DNA from: Caulobacteraceae bacterium
GTDB lineage: Bacteria; Pseudomonadota; Alphaproteobacteria; Caulobacterales; Caulobacteraceae
Assembly: GCA_027489335.1 (NCBI GenBank)
Contig: JAIXZX010000004.1
Span: forward strand, 62,001-126,000
Direction of reading: 5' to 3'
Length of the DNA stretch: 64,000 nucleotides
The position numbers and the translations under genes were made by a program. Shown here one piece after another: positions 42,546-51,856 of the stretch (within the stretch, counting starts at the first letter, position 1; each line of letters opens with the position of its first letter). Under the pieces are notes generated by a model. That model worked only from the letters and a program-made list of their open reading frames with translations, was not told where the DNA came from and ran no database searches.

Positions 42546-44036
42546 TCAGGCCGCCGCCGCGTCCCCGGTCTGCTGCGCCTGAAGCCGCATCCTGAGATGG
42601 CACTTCAGGCCGCCCTCGTCGAAATCCAGCCGAGCCTCGCCGTCGATATCGCCTTGCAGGCTCCGTTCGATAAGGCGTGAGCCAAACCCCTGCCGGGTCG
42701 GGGGCGAGACCTTTGGGCCGCCCTCCTCAGACCAGGTGAGCTCCAGGCGCCGCCCATCCTGATCACGCACCTGCCAGCGCACCCGCACACACCCCTCCGA
42801 CGTGGACAGCGCGCCGTACTTGGCCGCGTTGGTCACCAGTTCGTGGAAGACGAGGCCGAGCGTCAGGGTCTCCGCCGGCGACAGGGCGACCTCAGGGCCT
42901 TCCAGCTGGTAGCGTTCGACCCCATGCGGCCGCAGCTCCATCAGGATCACGTCTTCCAGGGGCGCCCCCTGCCAGACGGACTGGGTCAGCAGGTCATGGG
43001 TCGCCGAGAGCGCCAGTAGCCTGGCCTCAAAAGATTCCCGGAAGGCGGCGGGGCTGGCGGTGGTGCGCAGGGTCTGGGCGGCGATGGCCTGGACGGTGGC
43101 GAGCGTGTTCTTCACACGATGGTTCAGCTCGTCCAGCAGCAGCTTCTGCTGGCGTTCGGCCCGCACCCGGTCGGTGACGTCGCTGCCCTCGACGAAGACG
43201 CCCCAGGGCGCACCGCGGGCGTCAAGGATCGGCTGGTAGATGAAATCTACGAAGCGCTCTTCCGGCGGCCCCTCCGCCTGTCGTTGCAGCATCACGCTGG
43301 CGGCCTGACCGAGATAGGGCTGACCGGTCACCATCACGTCATGCAGGATGTCCTGGAAGGCCTGGCCCTCCAGTTCCGGAAGCGCCTCCGCCAACGGCCG
43401 GCCGATCACCGCGCGTCCGCCGATCAGGTTCTGATAGGCGTTGTTCACCAGCCGGAAGACGAAGTCAGGGCCGATCAGGACCGCCATGAAGCCCGGCGCC
43501 TGCATGAACAGGTTGCGGATCTGATTGGTCTCCTCGACCAGGATCAGATTGGTCTCCTGCAGCTCCTGAGCCCGCTGATAGAGCTGGGTGGCGCTTTCCA
43601 GGGGGGCGTCCAGCGCGCCGGCGGGACCAAAGGCCATGTCCTTCAGGCGCTGGATTTCGGTGACGTCCACCGTGTTCTGAAGGATGTAGGCGACCTTGCC
43701 GCCCTCATCGAACAGGGGAGTGTGCACGGCCGACCAGAACCGCATCTCAAATCCGCCGCCCCGGGAGACCGGCAGCGCAATCGCATATGGGATGAGCGCA
43801 AGGGTGTCGGGCTGACCGGTGGCCAGGACCCGCTCAAAGGAGTCCCGCAGCCGTCGTCCGCCTTCGCCTGGGTTGGGAAACAGATCGAAGATGTTGCCGC
43901 CGATGAGCTGGTCGCGCGTCCGCTCCGTCACCCGCTGATAGGCGAGATTGGCTTCGACGAAGCAGAGGTCGCGGTCCAGCACCATGTGCGGACTCGGCAA
44001 GGTCTCGAACAACGCCCTGAAGTCGATTTGCGGCAA
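42546..44036 (-). CDS. PAS-domain HWE-family histidine kinase
   Basis: Soluble sensor kinase of 496 residues. Two PAS domains (about 5-130 and 175-295) are followed by an HWE-type transmitter: LLLDELNHRVKNTLATVQAI with the phospho-His, the N box HELVTNAAKYGALS, and a WSEEGGP element, the His-Trp-Glu set that names the family. No transmembrane helix or receiver is present, so the signal is cytosolic and the phosphate goes to a separate regulator. The start is TTG at 44036, needed to keep the first PAS domain whole; GGGGG lies six bases upstream. It converges on the acyl-CoA synthetase gene with 13 bases between stops. Confidence 0.9.
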   Translation of the reverse strand: MPQIDFRALFETLPSPHMVLDRDLCFVEANLAYQRVTERTRDQLIGGNIFDLFPNPGEGGRRLRDSFERVLATGQPDTLALIPYAIALPVSRGGGFEMRFWSAVHTPLFDEGGKVAYILQNTVDVTEIQRLKDMAFGPAGALDAPLESATQLYQRAQELQETNLILVEETNQIRNLFMQAPGFMAVLIGPDFVFRLVNNAYQNLIGGRAVIGRPLAEALPELEGQAFQDILHDVMVTGQPYLGQAASVMLQRQAEGPPEERFVDFIYQPILDARGAPWGVFVEGSDVTDRVRAERQQKLLLDELNHRVKNTLATVQAIAAQTLRTTASPAAFRESFEARLLALSATHDLLTQSVWQGAPLEDVILMELRPHGVERYQLEGPEVALSPAETLTLGLVFHELVTNAAKYGALSTSEGCVRVRWQVRDQDGRRLELTWSEEGGPKVSPPTRQGFGSRLIERSLQGDIDGEARLDFDEGGLKCHLRMRLQAQQTGDAAAA

Positions 44037-44193
44037 CGCTAGCCCCCGTTGTTTCCGGTAACGCTCTCACCGGGGAAGCGATCCATAGGCGTCAGATGGC
44101 CATAGCCGGCCACCCCTCAGACATCAATGTTCCCGTCCGCGTGCAAACGCCGCGCCTCTGGGTCTGGCGGCGGGAGTCGCCTATATCGTCGCC

Positions 44194-46053
44194 ATGGTTG
44201 AACGCGACGCCGCGCCGCTGATCGGCGCCGCCCTCATCAAGGATCAGGTCAAGCGGCTTCCCGATGCGCCCGGCGTCTACCGGATGTTCGGCGAGGACGG
44301 CGAGGTGCTCTATGTGGGCAAGGCCCGCTCGCTGAAGAAGCGGGTGACGCAATACGCCCAGGGCCGCTTCCACACCCAACGCATCGCCCTGATGGTCGAC
44401 CTGACCCGGTCGATGGAATTCGTCACCACCCGCACCGAGACCGACGCCCTGCTGCTCGAGATCAATCTGATCAAGCAGCTCAAGCCCCGGTTCAACGTCC
44501 TGCTGCGGGACGACAAGTCCTTCCCCGAGATCGTCATCCGCCGCGACCATGACGCCCCGCAGCTGCGCAAGCACCGGGGGGCGCATTCGATCAAGGGGGA
44601 CTATTTCGGCCCCTTCGCCAGCGCCTGGGCGGTGAACCGGACGCTGAACACCCTGCAGAAGGCCTTCCTGCTGCGGTCGTGTTCGGACAGCGTCTATGAC
44701 AGCCGCACGCGCCCCTGCATGCTGCACCAGATCAAGCGCTGCGCGGCGCCCTGCACGGGCCTGGTGTCCCTGGAGGACTACGGCGCCCTGGTGGACGAGG
44801 CTGAGGCCTTCCTGAGGGGCAAGAGCCGGGCGGTGATGGCCAAGCTGTCGACCGAGATGCAGACCGCGTCGGACGAGATGGAATTCGAGCGGGCCGCGCG
44901 CCTGCGCGACCGCATCCGGGCGCTCGCCTCCGTCGCCCAGGAACAGCAGATCAATCCCGAGAGCCTGGAGGAGGGCGACATCATCGCCCTGCACGGCGAG
45001 GGCGGACAGGCCTGCGTCCAGGTCTTCTTCTTCCGCGGCGGCCAGAACTGGGGCAACCGCGCCTATTTCCCCCGGGTGGACAAGAGCGACGAGGCCGCCG
45101 ATGTCATGGCCGCCTTCCTCGGTCAGTTCTACGAGGACAAGCCGATCCCCAAGCTGATCCTGACCAATGTGGAGCCCGCCGACCGGGACCTGCTGTGCGA
45201 GGCTTTCGCCCTGAAGGCTGGCCGAAAGGTGGAGATCCTCAGGCCCGTTCGCGGGGAAAAGCGCCAGCTGGTGGAGCACGCCCTGACCAATGCGCGCGAG
45301 GCGCTCGGCCGGCGAATGGCTGAAAGCTCGGCCCAGTCCAAGCTGCTGATCGGGGTCTGTGAGGCCTTTGGCCTGGACGCCCCGCCGGAGCGGATCGAGG
45401 TCTATGACAACAGCCACATCATGGGGACCAACGCCGTCGGCGGCATGATCGTGGCCGGCCCCGAGGGCTTCCTCAAAAACCAGTATCGCAAGTTCAACAT
45501 CAAGGGGACCGAGCTCACCCCGGGCGACGACTACGGCATGATGCGCGAGGTGCTGCGCCGGCGCTTCGCCCGGATGGTCAAGGACGAGGAGGCCGGCGAG
45601 GCCGCTCCGCGCCCGGATCTGGTGCTGATCGACGGCGGGGCAGGCCAGCTGGCCGCGGCGCAGGAGATCATGGCCGATCTCGGTGTCGACGACATCGCGG
45701 TGGTGGGCGTGGCCAAGGGGCCGGACCGGGACGCCGGCCTGGAGCGCTTCTTCATGGCCGGGCGCACCCCCTTCATGCTCGAGCCCAAATCGCCGGTGCT
45801 CTACTATCTGCAGCGGCTGCGGGATGAGGCCCACCGCTTCGCCATCGGCAGCCACCGGGTCCGCCGGGCCATCGACATGAAGAAGAACCCCCTGGATGAG
45901 ATCGAGGGGGTCGGGCCTGGCCGTAAGCGCGCTCTGCTGCACGCCTTCGGCTCGGCCAAGGGCGTGTCCCGTGCGTCTGTCGAGGATCTGGCCAAGGTGG
46001 ACGGGGTGAGCCAGGCCCTGGCTCAGCGGATTTACGAGCGTTTCCGCAAATAG
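44194..46053 (+). CDS. uvrC: excinuclease ABC subunit C
   Basis: Nucleotide excision repair nuclease of 619 residues that makes the two cuts around a lesion. The GIY-YIG domain begins at [20 protein letters not shown] (about 22-41), a UVR motif lies near [13 protein letters not shown], the 5'-nuclease domain has [19 protein letters not shown], and the C-terminus has helix-hairpin-helix motifs ([25 protein letters not shown]). The full length fits. A short exported protein and pgsA follow on the same strand, as is common for uvrC in alphaproteobacteria. Confidence 0.96.
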   Translation: MVERDAAPLIGAALIKDQVKRLPDAPGVYRMFGEDGEVLYVGKARSLKKRVTQYAQGRFHTQRIALMVDLTRSMEFVTTRTETDALLLEINLIKQLKPRFNVLLRDDKSFPEIVIRRDHDAPQLRKHRGAHSIKGDYFGPFASAWAVNRTLNTLQKAFLLRSCSDSVYDSRTRPCMLHQIKRCAAPCTGLVSLEDYGALVDEAEAFLRGKSRAVMAKLSTEMQTASDEMEFERAARLRDRIRALASVAQEQQINPESLEEGDIIALHGEGGQACVQVFFFRGGQNWGNRAYFPRVDKSDEAADVMAAFLGQFYEDKPIPKLILTNVEPADRDLLCEAFALKAGRKVEILRPVRGEKRQLVEHALTNAREALGRRMAESSAQSKLLIGVCEAFGLDAPPERIEVYDNSHIMGTNAVGGMIVAGPEGFLKNQYRKFNIKGTELTPGDDYGMMREVLRRRFARMVKDEEAGEAAPRPDLVLIDGGAGQLAAAQEIMADLGVDDIAVVGVAKGPDRDAGLERFFMAGRTPFMLEPKSPVLYYLQRLRDEAHRFAIGSHRVRRAIDMKKNPLDEIEGVGPGRKRALLHAFGSAKGVSRASVEDLAKVDGVSQALAQRIYERFRK

Positions 46054-46122
46054 GCGCCGCATCGCCCGCGGGTCGGCTATGGTCGCAGGCCAACCCCGTG
46101 AGCCATCTGTCCGGAGACGACC

Positions 46123-46389
46123 ATGGTCCTTCGCCTTGCTCTGATCACCGCCGCCGCCGCCGCCCTGTCGGGCCCCGCGCTGGCCAGCTCCCCCGACGCC
46201 TGGGCCGACTTCCGGATCGAGGTCCGCGACACCTGTCTGGCTGCGGCCAAGGCCCAAGGGATGACCTCGCCAGAGGTGATCGTTCATCCGTTCGGCTCGG
46301 CCTCCTACGGGATCGCCGTGCTACGGGAGGGAGACGACAAGCGGATCTGCGTCTTCAACAAGGCCACCAAGGCCGTCGAACTCACCTGA
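46123..46389 (+). CDS. small exported protein, unknown
   Basis: Protein of 88 residues with a typical signal peptide (about 1-21, ending ALASS). The mature part holds two Cys (DTCLA and RICVF), which could form a disulfide, and the segment VIVHPFGSASYGIAVL. GGAG lies six bases before the ATG. It sits between uvrC and pgsA, 69 and 20 bases away, and is probably co-transcribed with them. I know no family or function. Confidence 0.7.
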   Translation: MVLRLALITAAAAALSGPALASSPDAWADFRIEVRDTCLAAAKAQGMTSPEVIVHPFGSASYGIAVLREGDDKRICVFNKATKAVELT

Positions 46390-46409
46390 TCGACCATTCA
46401 AGGCGTGCG

Positions 46410-47030
46410 ATGAAAGCCCTTCCGAACATTCTGACCTCCATGCGTCTGGTGCTGGCCCTGTTCATGTTCGTGGCCTTGGCCACGGCGGCCGGCGCCACAC
46501 CCTGGATCAGCGAGCGCCTGACGCTTGAGGCGCAGTTCACCCTGCAGCGGTGGGCCTTCTACGCCTTCGTGGTGGCCGCGGTGACCGACTGGTTCGACGG
46601 CTGGCTGGCGCGAAAATACGACGCGGTCACGGTCTGGGGCTCCATCCTCGATCCGATCGGCGACAAGGTTCTGGTCTGTGGCGCGGTGCTCGGGCTGATG
46701 TCCCTGGGTCCCCAGCCTCTGGTCCTGCTTCCGGCCGGCCTGATCCTGTTCCGCGAATTCACGGTCAGCGCCTTGCGCGAGGTGGGCGCCGGGAAGGGGA
46801 TCGTCCTGCCGGTGACCATGCTGGCCAAGTGGAAGACCGCCCTGCAGATGACCGCTCTGGCCGCCGAGCTGTTCGTGGCGAGCTGGGGAGCGTTTGGCCT
46901 GCCGCATACGCCCGAATTGCTGGGACCGGCGAGCCTTGTCGCTCACACTCTGTTCTGGCTGGCCGCCCTCGTGACCGTGATCACCGGCGCCCAGTACTGG
47001 GAGCAGACCCGCAAGGCGCTCGCGGGCTGA
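46410..47030 (+). CDS. pgsA: CDP-diacylglycerol-glycerol-3-phosphate phosphatidyltransferase
   Basis: Membrane enzyme of 206 residues that makes phosphatidylglycerol phosphate. The CDP-alcohol motif D-G-x2-A-R-x8-G-x3-D-x3-D is complete: DWFDGWLARKYD followed by GSILDPIGDK (about 61-90). About five or six hydrophobic helices fill the rest. The ATG at 46410 gives the usual start NILTSMRLVLA. Phosphatidylglycerol is the substrate for the MprF-like gene at 4490-6166, although the two are far apart. Placement after uvrC is conserved in many alphaproteobacteria. Confidence 0.94.
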   Translation: MKALPNILTSMRLVLALFMFVALATAAGATPWISERLTLEAQFTLQRWAFYAFVVAAVTDWFDGWLARKYDAVTVWGSILDPIGDKVLVCGAVLGLMSLGPQPLVLLPAGLILFREFTVSALREVGAGKGIVLPVTMLAKWKTALQMTALAAELFVASWGAFGLPHTPELLGPASLVAHTLFWLAALVTVITGAQYWEQTRKALAG

Positions 47031-47130
47031 GCGGCGAGGCGGGCTGCGGCGGGCGGGGCGTGGGCGCCGCCGGGCGGTCCATCTGCATCAGCCGCACCAG
47101 CAGGGCCTCGCCGGTCATTCGCAGCATCAT
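46981..47130 (-). CDS. possible short protein overlapping pgsA end
   Basis: A 49-residue frame starts MMLRMTGEALLVRLMQMDRP, preceded by GGGAGAGA, a good ribosome site. Its N-terminal half looks like a helix, while the C-terminal half is Pro/Arg-rich and overlaps the end of pgsA on the other strand. I call it only because of the strong start region; it may be noise. No family is known to me. Confidence 0.3.
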   Translation of the reverse strand: MMLRMTGEALLVRLMQMDRPAAPTPRPPQPASPLSPRAPCGSAPSTGRR

Positions 47131-47264
47131 TGGGTCTCTCCCTGCGCCGATCAGGAAGCGATAATGCGAATGAATCGCAGTTATGGTCAAGGGTCAGCTC
47201 TACTGTGGAGCTAATGGGGGCTGGATGCGTTAGGGTGGGGCAATCAACCGAAGAGACATTTCCC

Positions 47265-48089
47265 ATGCGCCCTATCGCCTATTCCCTGGTCGCGGCCCTC
47301 GCCCTTTCCTCAGCCCCTGGGCTCGCCTCCGCCCAGGCGGCCGGCACGCCACTCGGCAACTTCTTCGCCTGTGAGGCCAGCGGTCAGCGTCAGGAGACCG
47401 GCGCCCTGCTCGGCGGCGTCGCCGGCGCCCTGCTGGGCAGCCAGGTGAGCAAGAATGAGCGGGCGCTGGGCGCCGTCCTCGGCGCTGGCCTGGGGGCTGC
47501 GGCGGGCTCCTGGATCGGCTGCCGCATGCAGGTGAGCGAGCAGCAGCGTGTGGTCAACGCCGTCGAGACCGCGCTCAACACCAACCAGAGCCAGACCTGG
47601 AGCGATCCGACCACTGGTACCACCGGCCGGGTCGACATCATCAACGCCAACTATGGCGGCGGCGCCAGCGCCGGCGCGAGCTTCGGCCAGCCGACCTCGG
47701 CGGCCAATCTGCGCTTCAGCGGCCGCGCCCAACCCCTGCGGACCTCGTTCGAGCCGACCAACGCCCAGTACACCACGCGCAACACCGTCAATCTGCGCGC
47801 CTCGCCTGCGGCCAACGCCGCGGTGGTGGGCCAGCTGCGCGGCGGGCAGTCGTTCAACGTCGTGGGACGGGTGGCGGGCGATCGCTGGCTGCTGGTCGAA
47901 CAGAACGGCTATGTCACCGGCTATGTGGCCGAGTGGGTCGTCCAGCCCGTGGCGAGCGGCGGCGGCTATGCCAGCGTCAATTGCAAGGTTGTCCAGCAGA
48001 CCATCCAGCCCCGCATGGGCCGGGCCACCACCGAACGCTACACCGCCTGCCCCGACGCCGGCGGCGGCTGGCGCCTCAGCGCCGCCTGA
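47265..48089 (+). CDS. exported SH3b protein with glycine-zipper segment
   Basis: Protein of 274 residues with a signal peptide (about 1-24). A glycine-zipper, two-helix segment (about 45-85) containing LLGGVAGALLGSQVSKNERA resembles the 17-kDa surface antigen type. A bacterial SH3 domain (about 165-230) follows with VNLRASPAANAAVVGQLRGG and a conserved YVAEWV. The tail has two Cys (VNCKV and YTACPD). SH3b domains bind peptidoglycan, so an envelope role is likely. The ATG at 47265 is chosen over longer upstream frames because it starts the signal peptide. A terminator follows. Confidence 0.85.
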   Translation: MRPIAYSLVAALALSSAPGLASAQAAGTPLGNFFACEASGQRQETGALLGGVAGALLGSQVSKNERALGAVLGAGLGAAAGSWIGCRMQVSEQQRVVNAVETALNTNQSQTWSDPTTGTTGRVDIINANYGGGASAGASFGQPTSAANLRFSGRAQPLRTSFEPTNAQYTTRNTVNLRASPAANAAVVGQLRGGQSFNVVGRVAGDRWLLVEQNGYVTGYVAEWVVQPVASGGGYASVNCKVVQQTIQPRMGRATTERYTACPDAGGGWRLSAA

Positions 48090-48112
48090 TCTTAAGCGCG
48101 TTCACAACGATC

Positions 48113-48141
48113 AAGGCCCGGGGTTTCGCCCCGGGCCTTTT
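48113..48141. terminator. terminator between SH3b and pirin genes
   Basis: An 11-base stem AAGGCCCGGGG/CCCCGGGCCTT (48113-48123 with 48129-48139) with a five-base loop is followed by T residues. It starts with AA on the other strand too, so it may serve both convergent genes. Confidence 0.85.
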
Positions 48142-48145
48142 CGTA

Positions 48146-49042
48146 TCACGACATGGGATTGGCTTCCGGCGGCGGATCGCCGGGCAGGGGGATGAACTCG
48201 CCATCGTCGGCGTCGGGCAGCGTCATGCGCCCGGCCCGCCAGTCGGCCTTGGCCTGCTCGATCCGGTCCTTGGAGGACGAGACAAAGTTCCACTCGATGA
48301 ACCGCTCGCCCACCGGCTCTCCGCCCAGCAGCATGACGATGGCGTCAGTGACGCCGGTGAACAGCACCGGCTGACCCGGCGCGAAGACCAGCATCTTGCC
48401 CTCGCCATAGGTGTGGCCGTCCACCTCCACCTCGCCGCGGGCCACATAGGCCGCCCGCTCTGGATACTCTGCCGGCAGCTGCCCCCGGGCGCCGGCCGGC
48501 AGGGTCCAGTGGACGTAGAAGAGCGGCGAATGCACCGGCACCTTGGACTTGGCGCCGAAGGCCTCGCCGGCGATCAGCACCGCCTTCAGCCCGTCCGCCT
48601 CCGCATGGGTCACCAGATCGCCGGTCCCGAAGTGGACGAAGCTTGGGTCGATCTCCTCCTGGGCTTCGGGCAGGGCCAGCCAGGCCTGAATGCCGTCCAT
48701 CCGGCCACCGTGGCCGCGCAGGTGCTCGAACCGCCCCGAATGAGTGGTGCCCTTGCCCGCCGTCATCCAGTTGACCTCGCCGGGCTTGATCTCCTGCACC
48801 GCGCCGACGCTGTCGCGGTGGGTCATCTGACCGTCGAACAGATAGGACAGGGTCGAGAGCCCGATATGCGGATGGGGCCGCACGTCCACATTGGCTGGAA
48901 AGCCAGGGTCGAACCGCGCCGGGCCCATGTGGTCGAAGAAGATGAAGGGCCCGACCATCCGCCGCCGCGAGTAGGGCAGGACCCGCCCCACCTCAAATCC
49001 CCCAAGATCCTTGCGGCGCTGGTCAATGACGAGGTCGATCAT
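48146..49042 (-). CDS. pirin-family cupin protein
   Basis: Two-cupin protein of 298 residues. The N-terminal cupin has the metal-binding motif VRPHPHIGLSTLSYLFDG (about 53-70) and NWMTAGKGTTHSGR (about 91-104); the C-terminal cupin carries GERFIEWNFVSSSKDRIEQ. Pirins bind iron; some act as quercetinases or as transcription cofactors. The ATG at 49042 starts MIDLVIDQRRKDLGGFEVGR, the family's usual opening. A longer frame upstream was rejected. It is divergent from the membrane-tethered XRE gene, which may control it. Confidence 0.92.
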   Translation of the reverse strand: MIDLVIDQRRKDLGGFEVGRVLPYSRRRMVGPFIFFDHMGPARFDPGFPANVDVRPHPHIGLSTLSYLFDGQMTHRDSVGAVQEIKPGEVNWMTAGKGTTHSGRFEHLRGHGGRMDGIQAWLALPEAQEEIDPSFVHFGTGDLVTHAEADGLKAVLIAGEAFGAKSKVPVHSPLFYVHWTLPAGARGQLPAEYPERAAYVARGEVEVDGHTYGEGKMLVFAPGQPVLFTGVTDAIVMLLGGEPVGERFIEWNFVSSSKDRIEQAKADWRAGRMTLPDADDGEFIPLPGDPPPEANPMS

Positions 49043-49201
49043 GGGGCGGCTCCGTGAGGTTGAGAGCCAGAACATAGTAAGCCGGGGCGGCCTTGTCGCC
49101 CTGCTGGCGGGCGGTGTCGGGTCGTTGACGGGGGGCTGTCGTGGCGTCTGAATGGGCGAAGGCGGCAGGGTCCTGGCGATCGCCGACAGGGGGAAGAGCG
49201 C

Positions 49202-49672
49202 GTGTTGATCCAGAAACTGAGGTTGCAGCGGGGCTGGTCGCAGGAGCAGCTCGCCGAAGTGTCCGGGCTCAGCGTTCGCACGGTTCAGCGGCTGGAGCGC
49301 GGCCAGACCGGCAGCCTTGAGTCCCTGAACGCCCTGGCGGCGGTCTTCGAGATCGACATCTCCCGCCTCAAGGAGCCAGACATGGACATGCCCCGTACCG
49401 AGACCGTCAGAGCCGATGAGGCCCTCGCGCTTGCCCAGGTGCGAAAGTTGAAGGCGTTTTACGTGCACCTCGCCCAGTACGCTGTGGTTATCCCGATCCT
49501 CGCCCTGATCAATCTGGTCGGGCAGCCGGGCTACCTGTGGTTCGTCTGGCCCGCGCTCGGCTGGGGGCTAGGCGTCGCGGCCCACGCCGCCAGCGTGTTC
49601 GACATCTTCCCGTTCCTGAACGGCGACTGGGAGAAGCGGCAGGTGGAGAAGCGCCTCGGCCGCGAGCTCTGA
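49202..49672 (+). CDS. XRE HTH regulator with two-helix membrane domain
   Basis: Protein of 156 residues: HTH at about 1-58 with GWSQEQLAEVSGLSVRTVQR, a linker, and then a 2TM domain (about 85-135) with two hydrophobic helices and the short loop GQPGYLWF. The tail has DWEKRQVEKRLGREL. The layout puts a DNA-binding head at the inner membrane face, so it may respond to membrane state. The start is GTG at 49202 with GGGGGAAGAG just before it. The divergent pirin gene is its nearest possible target. Confidence 0.87.
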   Translation: MLIQKLRLQRGWSQEQLAEVSGLSVRTVQRLERGQTGSLESLNALAAVFEIDISRLKEPDMDMPRTETVRADEALALAQVRKLKAFYVHLAQYAVVIPILALINLVGQPGYLWFVWPALGWGLGVAAHAASVFDIFPFLNGDWEKRQVEKRLGREL

Positions 49673-49687
49673 GAAGCGCGGCCGCCC

Positions 49688-50356
49688 TTAGTCGGACCCC
49701 CGCAGCACCCGCGCCAGAAAGTCTCCGCCCAGCCTGAGGCCGGTTTCGTCGATACTGTGGCCAAGGCCGCGGGCGGTGTGGGTGGCGACCTCGAAGTTCA
49801 GCGCTTCAAAGTCCGCCTGCGCCTGGCCCATGGCGGCGAATGGCACCATGGGATCGGCGTCCCCGTGGATCAGCAGCAGGGGCGGCCGGGTCGCAACCTC
49901 GGCGGCCAGGGCCTCGGGATCGGCCAGCATGCCGGAATAGCCGACGACGCCCGCCAGGGTCTCAGGACGCCGGGGGGCCACATGCAGGGCCATCATGGTT
50001 CCCTGGCTGAAGCCCACCAGGGCGACCCTGCGGTTGGGCAGGTCATAGGCGGCCCGGTGCATGTCGATGAAGGCGTTCACCAACGGTGCGGCCTGACGCA
50101 CGCCGGCCGCCCGGCTTTCCCGCCCAAGGTCGGTGAGCGCCCACCACTGATAGCCGCCAGGGGCTGCGGGGCAGGGCTCAGGCGCATTGGGGGCCATGAA
50201 AGCGGTGTCAGGCAGGGCGTCGCGCCAATAGGGGACCAGCCCCATCAGGTCCGCGCCATTGGAGCCATAGCCATGCAGCAGGATCACCAGGGACTGCGGA
50301 TCGCGGCCGCTGGCCGGGGCGGCGCTGGGGCCGGTGAGGCGGGAAAGCTCGGTCAT
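49688..50356 (-). CDS. alpha/beta hydrolase, carboxylesterase/phospholipase type
   Basis: Serine hydrolase of 222 residues of the YpfH/lysophospholipase-type family. The oxyanion region is VILLHGYGSNGADL (about 24-37), the nucleophile elbow is GFSQG (about 119-123), the Asp lies in HGDADPMVP and the His in GLGHSID. It probably cleaves short acyl esters; the physiological substrate is unknown. The ATG at 50356 is used, since a longer frame upstream has poor sequence. It ends 15 bases from the convergent XRE gene. Confidence 0.88.
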   Translation of the reverse strand: MTELSRLTGPSAAPASGRDPQSLVILLHGYGSNGADLMGLVPYWRDALPDTAFMAPNAPEPCPAAPGGYQWWALTDLGRESRAAGVRQAAPLVNAFIDMHRAAYDLPNRRVALVGFSQGTMMALHVAPRRPETLAGVVGYSGMLADPEALAAEVATRPPLLLIHGDADPMVPFAAMGQAQADFEALNFEVATHTARGLGHSIDETGLRLGGDFLARVLRGSD

Positions 50357-50524
50357 GTCCCGGTGGTGGGACAAATGGCGGCATGGGTCAACACGGGCTC
50401 TCCGGCGCGGGCGGCGTCGCCCGCCTTGCCAAGGCGGGGCTTTCGCGTGTTCTAGGGGCATGGGCAGACATGAACGGTTCGGCGACCCCGAGAGGCGCAG
50501 GCGGGCGGCGCGGGGCGCGGTCTG

Positions 50525-51856
50525 ATGGCCCGTCGCCCAGCCAGCGCCAAGAAGGCCCTGTCAGAGGCCAATCTGGCCGCCCTTGGCGCCGAGCGTCTGG
50601 CCGCCCTGCTGATGGAGACGGCGAGCCCGGCCCTGAAGCGACGCCTGCGCCTGGAGCTCGCCGCCGAGGCGGGCGCCGCCGACCTGGCCTTCGAACTGGA
50701 CAAGCGCCTGGCCGCCCTGGAGGCCAGCAAGACGCGGGTCTCCTGGCGCAAGCGGCCCGAGTTGCTGACCGAGCTGAAAGCGCTGGAGATCATGATCGCC
50801 GAGCGGCTCGCGGCGCTGGATCCGGGCCTGGCGCTGGACCGGCTGGTCGCTTGGTTCGACCTCTATCCCGCACTCACCCGCCGGGTGCAGGATCCAAAGG
50901 GGGAGCTGGCCCTGATCTTCGACGCGGCCTCCAGCGACCTGACAGCCCTGGCTACGCAACTGGGGCCAGAGGTCGCGGGACCGGTCCTGGGTGAGGCGCT
51001 CGCCACCCGGCTGTCGGAATGGGCGGTGTGGATCGGCCGTGGCGTCGGCGCTCTGAGCCCCGAGCTCGCCCGCCGGCTCCTGGTTGATCTGACGGCGGGA
51101 AAGTCCCAACCCACGGGGCGGCTGGCCCTGGTGGTGCGACGGCTCGCCGACCGGGCCGGCGACCTGGACGCCTGGATCCTCTCCCTGTCGGACGCTGACC
51201 GGAAAAAGCCAGACACCGCCGCCGACATCGCCAGGCGCCTGGCCGAAGCCGGACGGGCGGGACCAGCTCGAGAGGCCCTGGAGGCGGCGCGGGCCGCCCA
51301 CCCGCAGGCCCGTCCGGCCAAGGGCAAGGCCGCCGGCCCGGAGCCCCAAGGGGAAGCCTGGTACGCCGCGGAGATCGCCGTGCTGGAGGCCGAGGGTGCG
51401 ACCGCGGCCGCCGATGCGGCGCGGTGGCGCCTGTTCGAACGCACCCTGTCGCCTGAGGCGCTGCGGGCCCTGCTGGCCAAGCTCGCGGACTTTGAGGATG
51501 TGGTGGCGCTGGACCGCGCCTTCGAGATCGCCGCCGGCCACGGGGACCTGATGCGGGCCCTGGCCTTCCTGATGGACTGGCCCGCCCACCGGGAGGCCGC
51601 AGCCCTGGTCCTGAAACGGCGCGCTGAACTGCGCGGCGCTCACAATGACCTGCCGTCCTGGGCCGAGCGGCTCTCGGCCCGCCACCCCCAGGCGGCCCTG
51701 CTGCTGGTGCGCGCCCGGGCGCTGGCCCTGCGGCGCCTCGGGGCCGGCTTCAATGACGAGGTGGCCGACCTGATCGTCGAGGCCGAGTCCCTGGCCGTCG
51801 GCCTGACCGACGACGCCATCCCGAGCCACGCAGCCTTTCTGGCCGAGCTTCGTTAG
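50525..51856 (+). CDS. DUF6880-type protein, unknown function
   Basis: Helical protein of 443 residues, rich in Ala, Leu, Arg and Glu. The N-terminus NLAALGAERLAALLMETA followed by LKRRLRLELAA is typical of the DUF6880 family of alphaproteobacteria. The rest reads as a chain of helical pairs like a TPR or HEAT array, with the region around EGEWY-like EAWYAAEIAVLEAEG a possible repeat border. No signal peptide or membrane helix is seen. It may be a scaffold. It overlaps the end of the convergent GFA gene by four bases. Confidence 0.75.
   Translation: MARRPASAKKALSEANLAALGAERLAALLMETASPALKRRLRLELAAEAGAADLAFELDKRLAALEASKTRVSWRKRPELLTELKALEIMIAERLAALDPGLALDRLVAWFDLYPALTRRVQDPKGELALIFDAASSDLTALATQLGPEVAGPVLGEALATRLSEWAVWIGRGVGALSPELARRLLVDLTAGKSQPTGRLALVVRRLADRAGDLDAWILSLSDADRKKPDTAADIARRLAEAGRAGPAREALEAARAAHPQARPAKGKAAGPEPQGEAWYAAEIAVLEAEGATAAADAARWRLFERTLSPEALRALLAKLADFEDVVALDRAFEIAAGHGDLMRALAFLMDWPAHREAAALVLKRRAELRGAHNDLPSWAERLSARHPQAALLLVRARALALRRLGAGFNDEVADLIVEAESLAVGLTDDAIPSHAAFLAELR

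Noticed and set aside
50459..50525. short frame MGRHERFGDPERRRR ending in TGATG at the DUF6880 start
   Set aside because: Only 21 residues, Arg-rich and without a ribosome site; the overlap alone is weak support.
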